64,000 nucleotides of DNA from Roseiarcus sp963782255 (GCA_963782255.1 CAWAIS010000001.1:1922001-1986000); one strand, 5' to 3'; shown: positions 54,472-64,000, numbered from the stretch's first letter. The notes: generated by a model from the letters alone, not told the origin. Numbers and translations: made by a program.

Positions 54472-54822
54472 TTGCGACTCCTCGCCGATTAGGCGGCTTC
54501 GGTCGTTCGGGCTGGCTTCCTTATCGACGCTTGCGCGCTATTGGATCCGATTACGGCCGGCCTGAAATTGTGCATTGCACAATGTTAGTGCGGCGCAATG
54601 ACAGTTCAATGAAAAAGTTTGAGAGACCGGACAAATCTGGCGTGGCGAAAAGCCGCATTCGAGCTATCGGAGATCGATCGAAGTTGCGCATTGATTCTGC
54701 ACTTGGATTCCGCGCTTGGAAGTCGGTCATGATTCTGTCATCGGTCTAATGTCTTAGCTGGAGCGGCCGAGCCGGCGCGGCCTTCCCGCGCGCCAAAAAC
54801 GCCGCCTGGGGCCCCAACAACG
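54472..54822. other. intergenic region with a palindromic operator candidate
   Basis: Divergent interval of about 350 bases between the pta gene and the decarboxylase pseudogene. Apart from the palindrome at 54567-54583 no gene or other element is seen; GC content is lower than in the flanks. Confidence 0.5.
54567..54583. promoter_or_regulatory. perfect 17-base palindrome, PhaR-like operator candidate
   Basis: ATTGTGCA-T-TGCACAAT, two perfect 8-base arms. It contains TGCATTGCACAA, which fits TGCRNYGCASMA described for PhaR of rhizobia, the polyhydroxybutyrate/acetyl-CoA flux regulator. It lies 96 bases upstream of the phosphate acetyltransferase start. Binding by PhaR is an inference from the pattern and the pathway. 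Confidence 0.45.
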
Positions 54823-57181
54823 ATGAACTTCTTCCAGAGATTCACCTTTCTCTTCTCTGCGCCGATGTTCGACGCCGACGATCTCGAGGGCCTCAGGGTC
54901 AACCAGATCGTCACGGCCATCGAGCGGATGGGCTTCCAGGTCATCAAGGCGCGCCGTCTCGAGGACGCCGAGATCGCCGTCCAGACCGACGCCGCGATCG
55001 GCTGCATGGTGGTCGACTGGGGCAAGAAGGGCCTCGAGGGAAAGGCCGCTTCGCTCATCAACCTGATGCGTAAGCGCGGCCTCGACATGCCGATTGTGAT
55101 CCTGGTGCGGCGCAAACGCTTCGAGGACATTCCCGTCGAAGTGCTCGACTTCATCGACGGCTATGTCTTCCTCGCCGAGGAGACGCCGGAATTCATCGCC
55201 AAGAGCCTCGTCTCGCGCCTCAAGCAATATGCCGAGACGCTGAAGACGCCGTTCTTCGGCGCGCTGGTCGATTATGCGGAGGAAGGCAACCAGCTCTGGA
55301 CCTGCCCGGGCCACAACGGCGGCATCTTCTACAGCCGCAGCCCGATCGGACGCATCTTCATGGAGCACCTCGGCGAGGCGATCTTTCGCGACGACCTCGA
55401 CAATTCGATCCTGGAGCTCGGGGACCTCCTCACTCACGAAGGCCCGGCGCTGCAGGCGCAGAAGGAAGCGGCCGTCATCTTCGGGGCCGAGAAGACCTAT
55501 TTCGTTCTGAACGGCACGTCGTCCTCGAACAAGATCGTTCTCACCAATCTCGTCGCGGAAGGCGATCTCGTCCTGTTCGACCGCAACAACCACAAAGCGG
55601 CGCATCAAGGCGGCCTCCTGATGGGCGGCGGCGTTCCGATCTTTCTTTCCAACGACCGCAACGCCTACGGCCTGATCGGCCCGATCCGACCGGAGGATCT
55701 GGACGAGAAGTCCATTCGCGAACGCATCCGAACCAACCCGCTCGTCAAGGATCCCGAGGCCTGGACCCGCGAGCGGCCATTCCGCGTCGCCGTGATCGAG
55801 CAATGCACCTATGACGGCACGATCTACGACGCTGAGCGCATCGTCGAGCGCATCGGTCATTTGTGCGATTACATCATGTTCGACGAAGCCTGGGCCGGCT
55901 TCATGAAGTTTCACCCGATCTATGAGCGCCGCTTCGCGATGGGCCTCAAGGGCCTCGACGAAACATCGCCGGGCATCGTGGCGACACAATCGACGCACAA
56001 GCAGCTCGCGAGCTTCTCGCAGGCCTCGCAGATCCATATGCGCGACCGGCATATCAAGGGGCAGCGCCGGCGTGTGGAGCATCGCCGCTTCAACGAAGGC
56101 TTCATGCAGCAGGCCTCGACTTCGCCCTTCTATCCGCTGTTCGCCTCGCTCGACGTCGGCGCGCAGATGATGAAGGGCCGCTCGGGCGAGGTGCTCTGGG
56201 ACGACACGATCAGGCTCGGCATCGAATTGCGCAAGAAGCTCCGCGCCGTCCGGCGCGAGTTCGACGAGAAGGAGCGCGATCCGGCTCGGCGCTGGTTCTT
56301 CGATCCCTTCGTTCCCGATCGCGTGTCGATCCGCGACGCGGCGCAGGAGGGCGCGGCGCATGACGTGCCGTGGGAGAGCGTTTCGACCGACCTGCTCGCC
56401 CGCGACCCGCGCTATTGGGCGCTCGCGCCAGGCCAGGCGTGGCACGGATTCACGGCGCTCGAAGAGGGATTCGCCATTACCGATCCGGCGAAACTCACGC
56501 TGCTCACACCGGGCTTCGACCGCAAGACGGGCGCCTACGAGGATCACGGCATACCCGCGCCGGTGGTTGCGCAGCATCTGCGCGAGAACCGCGTGGTCGC
56601 CGAGAAGAACGACCTCAACTCGCTGCTCTTCCTCTTGACGCCGGGCGTCGAGTTCGAGCAAGGCCGGGACGCTGGTCTCAGCGCTCGTCGCCTTCAAGCG
56701 GCTGCATGACGACAACGTTCCGCTCGAGGAGGCGATGCCGGAGTTCGTCGCGAAACGGTCGGCGCGCTATCGGGGCAAGCGGCTCAAGGACCTTTGCGCG
56801 GAGATGCACGCGTTCTACCGCGCTCACGACGTGAGCGCCCTGCAGAAGGCGCAGTTCGCCTTGAAACATATTCCGGAAATGGCGATGACGCCGCGGGAAG
56901 CCCAGCGCCGCCTCGTGCGCAACGACGTCGATTATGTGCCGCTCGAGGAGCTCGATGGACGGATCGCGACGACGCTGTTCGTCGTTTATCCGCCGGGCAT
57001 CGCGACCATCGTGCCAGGAGAGCGGCTCGGCCCGCGCGCCAAGCCGATGATCGACTATCTTAAGATGTTCGAAAAAAGCGCGAACGTTTTTCCCGGCTTC
57101 GAAGCCGAGGTTCAGGGGCTTTACCGCGAGACCGACGAATCCGGCGCGATGAGGTTCTATACCTATGTGGCGAGGGAGTGA
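54823..57181 (+). pseudogene. Orn/Lys/Arg decarboxylase gene with a late frameshift
   Basis: The first 609 codons encode the wing domain (FFQRFTFLFSAPMFDADDLE) and PLP domain of a group-III basic amino acid decarboxylase: CPGHNGGIFYSRSPIGR, VLNGTSSSNKIVL, FDEAWAGFMKFHP, and the cofactor lysine in ATQSTHKQLASF (Lys393). Near 56650 one extra base shifts the frame: LTPGVE continues as SSKAGTLVSALVAFKRLHDD only in the next frame, through to the normal end at 57181. The first frame stops at 56709. One base error would restore it, so either a recent mutation or a sequencing slip. Confidence 0.85.
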
Positions 57182-57197
57182 TTCGGGCCAAGGATTG

Positions 57198-57785
57198 ATG
57201 ATGGACGCGAGAACGAAACCCGCCGAAAGCGAAATCGACCAGGGATCGGCGCGAACGGTCTTCGTGCGCAATTCGCGCGATGGCGACGTCGCGGCGATGC
57301 TCGCGATCTACCTGCACCACATCCGGCGCGGCGTCGATCCCGGCGACGACAGCGAATTCGAGACGCCCGACGCTGAGGACCTCAAGCGCCGGCGCAAGTC
57401 GATGAACCGGCGCAGGATGCCCCATATCGTCGCGGAGGAAGGCGGAATCGTCGTCGGCTACGCCTACGCGGTGCCGTTTCGCAAACGCCCGGCCTATCGC
57501 TATTGCGTCAAGCACTCGATCTACGTTCATAACGACCATCTGCGTCGCGGCGTCGGCCGCCTGCTGATGAGCGCGCTCATTGACGCCTGCGCGGCGGCCG
57601 GCTTCCGGCAGATGATCGGCTATATCGATGCGGCCAACCGCGCCTCGCTCGCGCTGCACGAAGCCTTCGGCTTCCGTCAGGTCGGTTATCTGCCGTCCGT
57701 CGGCTACAAGTTCGGCCACTGGACGGATACCGTTATGGTCCAGCGCTCGCTGGGACCGGGCGGGACCGAGCCGCCGGTGGGCTGA
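57198..57785 (+). CDS. GNAT N-acetyltransferase (phosphinothricin acetyltransferase-like)
   Basis: A 195-residue GNAT protein, start at the ATG pair after AAGGATTG. The acetyl-CoA site is HNDHLRRGVGRLLMSALID (RxxGxG/A form), preceded by KHSIYVHND. The PRMPHIVAEEGGIVVGYAYA segment and the FRKRPAYRYCVKHSIYV pattern match the Pat/MddA group acting on methionine sulfone/sulfoximine-like or phosphinothricin-like amines. Sits 16 bases after the decarboxylase frame and may be cotranscribed. Confidence 0.82.
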   Translation: MMDARTKPAESEIDQGSARTVFVRNSRDGDVAAMLAIYLHHIRRGVDPGDDSEFETPDAEDLKRRRKSMNRRRMPHIVAEEGGIVVGYAYAVPFRKRPAYRYCVKHSIYVHNDHLRRGVGRLLMSALIDACAAAGFRQMIGYIDAANRASLALHEAFGFRQVGYLPSVGYKFGHWTDTVMVQRSLGPGGTEPPVG

Positions 57786-57900
57786 GACGCGCCGGCGGGC
57801 CGGCTTCAGCTGTCGCCTGGTTATGTTTCGGCTTCTTCGCCAAGCCGAACGGGCCGCCTTCGCCGGCTTCGTCCCGATCCCGTGATCGAGGCGTGAGAGG

Positions 57901-59655
57901 CTACGACGCGGCCGAGGCAGACACTAGCGCCGCAAGCTCTGCCGCCCTCGCCGCGCTTCTCACCTTCACCGTTGCGTCCCGGCCCCGCGCATCGACCTCG
58001 TGCTCAGGCAGATCGTTCGGGCCGAAGCCGGCCTGCCGATAGACCTCCTCTGACATCAACACCTCGCAGCCGAAGGGCTTGGTCAGGTCCTGCAGCCGGG
58101 CTGCGACGTTGACCGGGTCGCCGATCACGGTGAACTGCGCGTGGCGCTCATGCCCGATGTCGCCCGCGATGATCGTCCCCGCGTGAACGCCGATCCCGAA
58201 CCGGACCGGATCGTGCTGCCCCACGGTCAGCGCCGCATTCAGCTTTTCGACATTGGCGCCGATGGCGACGCAGGCCGAGATCGCCTGCCGGCATGCCTCC
58301 TCCGGCCGTCCCTTGAGACCGAACAGCGCGAGCAGCCCGTCGCCGAGGACCTGATTGGGCTCGCCGCCGGACGCGATCACCGCGCGGCTCACGGCATTGA
58401 GGAACTGATTGATGATGAACACCGTATCGTAGGGCAGACGCTGCTCGGCGAGCCTGCTCGACCCACGCATGTCGACGAACATGATGACCGCGTATCGCTC
58501 GTCCCCGCTTCGCGCCGGACCGCCGCGATTGACTTGCGCAATGCTGGCGTGCGGCGGCAGCAGGGGCACGAAGGCGATGTCGCCCGTCGGGCGCAGCTGG
58601 CAGGCGAGCGGCACGCCGGGCCCGGCCGCAATGCGCTCGAGAACCGCCAGTTCGGCCGCGCTGATCGGAGGCAACGCCGTCTCGTCGCCGAGAACGCGGA
58701 TGCGGCACGTGGAGCAGCGGCCCCGGCCTCCGCACACATGCGCGTGGGGAATGTTGTGGGTGAGGCTCGCTTCGAGCACGCTAAGTCCGCGGCGCGCCCG
58801 GATGACGCGGTCCGGATAGGTCAGCTTGATCGAGCCGACGCGGACCTCACGCCAGCGCCGCAAGCCCCGCGCGACGAGCGTTCCGGCAAGCGCGGCGGCG
58901 AGAAACACGAGGAAAGCCGTCCGGTAGTCGAAGAGGCGCGCGTTTTCATCCGGCGTGCCGATGTGCGCTGGCGTGAGATGCTGCGCCTGCCACAGAGGGT
59001 CCTTCACGGCTTGGAGCGTGTGCCTGCCGCCCTGAACGTAGCCGAGCAGCGCGAGCGCCGGCAGCAGCACCGCGAATGACAACAGCAGGTTCTTCACCCG
59101 TGGATAGTAGGGCTTCAGGCTCAGCCAGAAATGCAGGCCGATGCAGCCGTGGATCCACACGATGATGAGAAGGACGCCCTGCACGACCCCGCTCCCCGGC
59201 GAGCGCACAAAAAACTTCAGCAATTCCTCGGCATAACCCTTGTCCGTCCCGAACAGGCTCAAGGCCACACGCGTGCCGAAAACATGGTCGGCCAGCAGAA
59301 ACGGGATTGTCAGGCCGAGAGCGAGCTGGCTCGCTTCGAGCCGCGTCCAGCGGAACTGCCTTCGCTCGTAAAGCGCCCAGAAGCCGAGGCCCATGTGGGT
59401 CAACAGGGCGGCGTAGAGAACGAGGGCGCCCAGGGTCGATTGCCAGATGAGCTTCTGGACCGCCAACCCCCTTTCCATCGCATCGACGGATATGTTTCCG
59501 AGCGCATGATTGGCGAAATGCAGCGTCACGTACGTGAACAGCACGAAGCCGCAGACGAGCCGGGTCTGGCGAACGCTGATCGACCGGGCGCGCCGCGCCC
59601 GCAATGCCCTCGAAGGAACGTCCCCGATCTTTGGCATCTTTCCCCGGCGAATCAC
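57901..59655 (-). CDS. membrane adenylate/guanylate cyclase fused to a 2Fe-2S ferredoxin domain
   Basis: A 584-residue protein (a start at codon 7 is also possible). Residues 30-265 form about six membrane spans with several in-membrane His (LHFANHALGN, THMGLGFW, WIHGCIGLHFW), like haem b-binding quinone oxidoreductase subunits. Residues 273-365 are a plant-type ferredoxin domain with Cys308, Cys314, Cys317 and Cys352 (CGGRGRCSTC...ACQ). Residues 385-560 are a class III cyclase: metal Asp in VMFVDMRGSS (Asp395) and NQVLGDGLLALFG (Asp439), GVHAGTIIAGDIG and VIGDPVNVAARLQ. The layout suggests cyclic nucleotide synthesis controlled by membrane redox state. Confidence 0.85.
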   Translation of the reverse strand: MIRRGKMPKIGDVPSRALRARRARSISVRQTRLVCGFVLFTYVTLHFANHALGNISVDAMERGLAVQKLIWQSTLGALVLYAALLTHMGLGFWALYERRQFRWTRLEASQLALGLTIPFLLADHVFGTRVALSLFGTDKGYAEELLKFFVRSPGSGVVQGVLLIIVWIHGCIGLHFWLSLKPYYPRVKNLLLSFAVLLPALALLGYVQGGRHTLQAVKDPLWQAQHLTPAHIGTPDENARLFDYRTAFLVFLAAALAGTLVARGLRRWREVRVGSIKLTYPDRVIRARRGLSVLEASLTHNIPHAHVCGGRGRCSTCRIRVLGDETALPPISAAELAVLERIAAGPGVPLACQLRPTGDIAFVPLLPPHASIAQVNRGGPARSGDERYAVIMFVDMRGSSRLAEQRLPYDTVFIINQFLNAVSRAVIASGGEPNQVLGDGLLALFGLKGRPEEACRQAISACVAIGANVEKLNAALTVGQHDPVRFGIGVHAGTIIAGDIGHERHAQFTVIGDPVNVAARLQDLTKPFGCEVLMSEEVYRQAGFGPNDLPEHEVDARGRDATVKVRSAARAAELAALVSASAAS

Positions 59656-60047
59656 CCCAAGTTGCTTTTTGCTCCGAAAGAAGCGGCTGAACGAGGATAT
59701 CCCAAGTCGCCTCCAAACCTTCCTGTACGCGCCGGCGTCGGCTTGCGGCGAGCCCTCGCGCGGGCCCAGGCCAGTATTGCGCGCAAGACTTGCATGGAAT
59801 CAGCGTCTTGGACACGATCCGACGACGGGCGCGGGAAGCCCGTCGGCGGCGCATCGCCGGGCCGCGACAAACCGCCCCGCCGTCGTTCAGGCTCCGTTCA
59901 GACGATATGCGGCCAATATCAACTTGCGCGGAGGCCAGATCTCGCCGGGGGGCGATCTCACGGGGGTTGCCCCAGGACCTGAAGCATGGCCGCCATTCGC
60001 GCCAGCGAACAACGGCGGCTGAAAAAAGAACAACAGGCCTCACTTCC
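59656..60047. other. divergent intergenic region
   Basis: About 390 bases between the cyclase and the broken NRPS gene. No supported gene or element seen; holds the promoters of both neighbours. Confidence 0.4.
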
Positions 60048-61544
60048 ATGCTCACCTCCGCGCTCGTTCTGCGCGAGCCGACGCTCGAATACGATCCCCT
60101 GGCGCCATTGCGCCGTCTCGAGCCGGCGCACCCGGTTTCGGTCCTCAGCGAACGTACGGCCCTTCGATGGCGCCATGGCGAGCGCCTTTGCGATGTGATC
60201 GAGGAGGCGTGCCGCCGTCACGCGGACCGAACAGCGGTTTCCGCCGAGAACGCGGACGTGAGCTACAGCGAACTCGAGGCGCGGGCCAATCGGATGGCGC
60301 GCCTCTTCGTCGCGCGCGGCGTCAGACCCGGCGATCGCGTCGCGGTGCTCATCGACCGCGGCGTCGAAGCCTACGTCACGCTGTTCGCCCTCCTCAAGGC
60401 TGGGGCGGCTTACGTTCCGCTCGACCCGAACCATCCGCCGGAGCGAATTCGCTTCATCCTGTCGGATTCCGGAGCTTGCCTCGCTTCGTCGGCTGGAAAC
60501 TCGGCCTCGGAGATGAGACCGGTTCGAATTTCGGCAGCGAGCAGGGTCAGCACAATTCGTTCCTCTGCTCGGTCGGCGCGAATACGGTTGCGTCCGACGC
60601 CCTGTTCCTCGGCAACGTCACGATGTCGAGCCACGCCTTTCGCCTCGGCGCCTGCCGGATCGGCGAGCGCAACTTCCTCGGCACGTCGGTCTATGTGCCC
60701 CCGGGCGCGCGGACGGGAGACAACGTCCTCTTCGCCACCAAGGTGATGGCGCCGATCGACGGGCCGCTGCGCGAGAACGTCGGCCTCCTCGGCTCGCCTT
60801 CGAGATCCCGCGCGCCGCCTCGCGCGACCTTGAGATATTGGCCGCGATCTCGCCGCAGGAGCGCGCGCGGCGCCTGACCCGCAAGACCTGGCTCAACGTC
60901 GCCTCGATCGCGGGCCTCATCGCCTCACGCTGGTGATCGCTTTTCTTGCAGTCTACGTCGTCTCGTGGACGGCCTACATCTACGGCGCGGCGGATGTCCC
61001 GGCGATGACAGTTGCGGCGGGCGTCCTCGGCGCGCTGACGGTCGCGGTGTTCATCCTGATCGAGCGGGCCTCGATCGGCTTCGGCCGGCTCAAGCCGTCG
61101 ATCGCCACCGTGTACGACCCGGCGTTCTGGCGGGTCGAGCGGCACTGGAAGCTTTCCGACACGCCGCTCGCCACCGCCTTCGCCGGAACCCCCATGCGCA
61201 ACGCGATCTCGCGCCTGCTCGGCGTCAAGGTCGGTCGGAAGGCGTTCGACGACGGCTGCATCCTTTCCGAGCGCACGCTGGTCGAGATCGGCGACGAGGC
61301 CAACCTCAACGCGCACAGCATCGTCCAGGCCCACTCGCTGGAAGAGGGCGTGTTCAAGTCGGACGTGGTGCGGATCGGCGCGGTCGCGTCAATCGGGGTC
61401 GGCGCGCTCGTGCACTACGGCGTGACGATGGGGAGGGGACCCATCTCGACGCCGACGACCTTCCTGATGAAGGGCGAGATCACGCCCGCCGGCTCGCGCT
61501 GGCGCGGCAATCCGGCGAAGCTCGTCCGCCGGCGGCCGCACTGA
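60048..61544 (+). pseudogene. Pls/PosA-type non-ribosomal peptide synthetase, internally deleted and frameshifted
   Basis: Codons 1-141 are the start of an adenylation domain (HADRTAVSAENADVSYSELE; LKAGAAYVPLDPNHPPERI). At about 60470 the sequence jumps to the C-terminal part of the same protein class: left-handed beta-helix repeats (SNFGSEQGQHNSFLCSVGAN; FLGNVTMSSHAFRLG), a membrane segment (AFLAVYVVSWTAYIYGAADV), and the terminal hexapeptide-repeat domain (LVEIGDEANLNAHSIVQAHS). Most of the A domain, the carrier domain and several spans are missing, a deletion of roughly 2-3 kb. Further frame changes lie near 60800, 60932 and 61440. It once belonged to poly-amino-acid synthetase-like proteins. 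Confidence 0.82.
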
Positions 61545-62491
61545 CTCGGCCATGGACCCGGGGAGCGGCGCGACGGCCTCGATCTCGCGCCGCTTGCCCG
61601 CGCCCCGGTGCTTCGCGTCGCTCGCAAATAACGGGGCGCGTCGCGGATTAGGCGTCGAAGCGGTCGGCGCCCGCCGCGGCGTCTGGGCGCCCGTGCAAAG
61701 TCGAAAGGGCGCGCGAGCGATTTCAACGGCTTCGGCGCCAAATTGTGCAACTTCTGACGCGACCGTCGCGGGGGCGGAAGCACTGGTCCCTTATGGCGCG
61801 CTCGCGGCCGCCCGGCCTCATCGACCACGTGCTTAAGCGCCGCCGAGCGGCAGGAGACGCAGGGCGACCGCGTCGCTCAGCGCCTCGTTCACGTGTGCAA
61901 GGAAGCGGTCTGCAAGGCGGCCTCGATCACTAAAAACATAAGCAACATGTATTATATGGGCAAAGCTTATCCAGCGCCGTGGCCAAAGTCCCGCGTGGAC
62001 GGGTCCCAAGTCGACTTTCAATTCGGCCATCTGCCGCCGAGAAACGAGGTAAGTGGTGGATTGGCGCGGTTCGGCTGTTATTCGGCGTCTCATCGCTGTC
62101 GCGGGCCCAGCCAACCCAAGCGCGTCCATGAATGCGGTTGATTGGTCCGATTGCGCCTCAAAAACTTTTCCACAGCCCTCTTGCAACCGTTTCGTAAACC
62201 CGCTAAGAGGGCCGACCGGGGTTGGCGGCGCGATGCGACCCCGAATGATCATACATGGCTACCGTCCTGCCTGAAACCGGACTCGTTGAGGCCGGAGGGG
62301 CGGAGACGGCGGATAGGCCGGAGGACGGAAGGGGATTACCTTTGCGTCCGCTCCGGCCATGTCCTGTCCGAGACTGCCGGCGCGCAACGAGCTTTCGGGC
62401 GGATTGCGCTTAATTCCTTCAAGCCCCCGCAAGGGGCGGTTCCCGAAAGGGGACTTGGGGGCCAGCATAGACGGGGACGACCGAGTTTCAA
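61545..62491. other. long gene-free interval upstream of rplJ
   Basis: About 950 bases with no protein family recognised. The patch around 61920-62200 is lower in GC and has a leftward open frame (61833-62252; ELKVDLGPVHAGLWPRRWIS) without ribosome-binding signal or homology that I can see. rplK and rplA, which normally precede rplJ, are not here. Probably eroded or inserted DNA. Confidence 0.5.
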
Positions 62492-62667
62492 GCCGTCAGG
62501 CGTTTCTGACGGCAAAGTGCGGTTCGAACCTTCTGTCCGGCGCTGGGTTCGCCCAACTCCGGGGACAGGCGCAAGTCGTCGCGGCGCTCGAGTTCTTTGA
62601 TTCGCGCGGCGCGGCATGTGCAACAGGCGGGCCTTAAGTAAAGCCCGCCGACCGGAGACGAGCACCC
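62492..62667 (+). promoter_or_regulatory. structured rplJ leader, candidate L10 autoregulatory site
   Basis: Several stems follow one another: GCCGTCAG-GCGTTT-CTGACGGC (62492-62513), GGTTC/GAACC (62521-62530), CTGTCC...GGACAG enclosing GGG-TTCG-CCC, and GGCGGGC-CTTAAGTAAA-GCCCGCC (62626-62649) just before the ribosome-binding site. An L10-L12 binding leader at this place is usual in bacteria. The fold was not computed. Confidence 0.5.
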
Positions 62668-63183
62668 GTGGAACGAGCGGAAAAGAAAGAAGCGGTCGCG
62701 GCCCTGCACGACGTCTTTTCGAAGACGTCGGTCGTGGTCGTGGCGCACTATTCGGGCTTGACGGTCGCCCAGATGCAGCGTCTGCGCAAGCAGATGAAGG
62801 CCGCTGGCGCGCAAGTTCAGGTGGCCAAGAACCGCCTCGCCCAGATTGCTCTTGAAGGCACGGACGTCGCCTCGATCGGCTCCCTTCTCAAAGGGCCGAC
62901 CCTGATCGCTCATTCGCGCGATCCGGTGGCGGCGGCCAAGGCAGCCGTGGCTTTCGCCAAGGACCACGAGAAATTCGTGGTTTTGGGCGGCGCCATGGGC
63001 AAGACGGCCCTCGACGTCAATGGGATCAAGGCGCTCGCGATCTTGCCGTCCCTCGACGAACTGCGCGCCAAGCTCCTGGGGCTCATCACCGTCCCGGCGA
63101 CCAAGCTCGCTCAGCTCTCCACCGCGCCGGCCGCCAAGCTCGCGCGCGTGGTCGGGGCGTATGCCGCCAAAGACGCAGCCTGA
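62668..63183 (+). CDS. rplJ: 50S ribosomal protein L10
   Basis: A 171-residue protein starting at GTG (MERAEKKEAVAALHDVFSKT). KNRLAQIALEGT and AVAFAKDHEKFVVLGG fit L10, which anchors L7/L12 dimers on the large subunit through its C-terminal helix (PATKLAQLSTAPAAKLARVV). CCGGAG upstream. 51 bases separate it from rplL. Confidence 0.95.
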   Translation: MERAEKKEAVAALHDVFSKTSVVVVAHYSGLTVAQMQRLRKQMKAAGAQVQVAKNRLAQIALEGTDVASIGSLLKGPTLIAHSRDPVAAAKAAVAFAKDHEKFVVLGGAMGKTALDVNGIKALAILPSLDELRAKLLGLITVPATKLAQLSTAPAAKLARVVGAYAAKDAA

Positions 63184-63234
63184 GCCAGGCTCTTCCATTT
63201 CCTCGAATCGAACCCATATAAGGAACTCTCAAAA

Positions 63235-63618
<384 letters not shown>

Positions 63619-63660
63619 TGAGCGAAAGGCCTTTGAGGCCTCGTTCATCTGAATGGAAGG

Positions 63661-63703
63661 ACGGTCCCGGGCTTTAGTCCGGGGCCGTTGCGGGCGTTTT
63701 TTT
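63661..63703 (+). terminator. hairpin between rplL and rpoB, terminator or attenuator
   Basis: ACGGTCCCGG-GCTTTAGT-CCGGGGCCGT (63661-63688), a ten-pair stem, then GCGGGCGTTTTTTT. Positioned like the rplL-rpoB attenuator that lowers rpoBC transcription relative to the ribosomal genes. The remainder of 63619-63881 shows no gene. Confidence 0.65.
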
Positions 63704-63881
63704 AAGGGTGGGCTTTTTTGGGGAATTCTGACGGGACGCGAACGGCGGCGGCGGGGTCGGCGAGCGCTTTGGTCAGTGAAGCGAGAGGGCGGCTGAGGCG
63801 CCCTGATGGTCTGGGACCGATTTTCGCGCGCATGCGGCGCGAGGGAGCGGCGGCCCGGGCGCACGAACATTGAGGAACGAC

Positions 63882-64000
63882 ATGGCGCAGACACTCACCG
63901 GCCGCAAGCGCGTTCGCAAGGTCTTCGGGCACGTCAAGGAAGTCGGCGAAATGCCGAACCTGATCGAGGTGCAGAAGGCCTCTTACGACCAATTCCTCCT
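63882..64000 (+). CDS. rpoB: RNA polymerase beta subunit, N-terminal fragment
   Basis: The first 39 codons are visible (MAQTLTGRKRVRKVFGHVKE, then MPNLIEVQKASYDQFL), the standard alphaproteobacterial RpoB start. TGAGGAACG precedes the ATG. The gene runs out of the window. Confidence 0.95.
   Translation, partial: MAQTLTGRKRVRKVFGHVKEVGEMPNLIEVQKASYDQFL

Noticed and set aside
56640..56660. Programmed frameshift in the decarboxylase gene
   Set aside because: No slippery heptamer lies at the change of frame, and frameshifting is not known for this family.
61833..62252. Leftward 139-codon frame as a gene
   Set aside because: No ribosome-binding site, no recognisable motif and mixed composition; kept only as a note in the intergenic entry.

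Overview
The window reads as about 64 kb of chromosome from a GC-rich alphaproteobacterium, most likely of the order Hyphomicrobiales. Pointers are the imuA-imuB-dnaE2 mutagenesis cassette behind an alphaproteobacterial-type LexA half-site pair, an EpsI-family protein, DUF2852 and DUF2380/DUF3280 proteins, a DUF3141-ackA-pta block, and FixK/FNR-type boxes. The family or genus cannot be fixed from sequence alone; a methylotroph-related member of the Beijerinckiaceae/Methylocystaceae is a guess.

Layout. 0-5.5 kb: end of an NmrA-like gene, a Tat-exported metallophosphoesterase, a GT87 membrane glycosyltransferase, a collagen-like lipoprotein and two small hypotheticals. 5.6-12.2 kb: the SOS cassette imuA-imuB-dnaE2. 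It is invaded by palindromic repeats that are translated in frame inside ImuB and DnaE2, and by a DUF559 nuclease gene flanked by inverted copies of one repeat. 12.2-20.9 kb: a minus-strand operon for branched-chain/isoprenoid acyl-CoA breakdown (biotin-dependent carboxylase alpha and beta, enoyl-CoA hydratase, BKACE protein, acyl-CoA dehydrogenase, GST, acyl-CoA synthetase). 21-23.4 kb: an orphan EpsI protein and an ALDH7-type dehydrogenase. 23.4-29.0 kb: a mobile island with a tyrosine recombinase, an IS91-family transposase split by an IS110/IS1111-type element with a candidate bridge RNA, and an IS5-family element. 29.0-34.4 kb: small envelope and stress proteins (YqjD/YqjE-like, DUF3309-like, CsbD, PRC-barrel, His/Tyr- and Gly/Tyr-rich lipoproteins) with two perfect FNR/FixK boxes. 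34.7-46.2 kb: leuS-lptE, a complete peptide/nickel-type ABC transporter, a separate substrate-binding protein and an amidase. 46.3-61.5 kb: metabolic and signalling genes, many broken (sensor kinase, response regulator, DUF3141 protein, basic amino acid decarboxylase, a Pls-type NRPS). Intact here are ackA, a phosphate acetyltransferase, a GNAT protein and a ferredoxin-adenylate cyclase fusion. 62.5-64 kb: rplJ-rplL and the start of rpoB with a structured leader and an intergenic hairpin.

Two themes stand out. First, short palindromic repeats are woven into the SOS mutagenesis operon: into two proteins, around a nuclease gene, and into the ribosome-binding site of dnaE2. Second, pseudogenes and insertion sequences are concentrated between 23 and 61 kb, which points to recent gene loss, with sequencing error possible for the single-base cases. 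The IS110-type element carries, in its 3' non-coding end, an 11-base copy of its own flanking target, as expected for a guide RNA.
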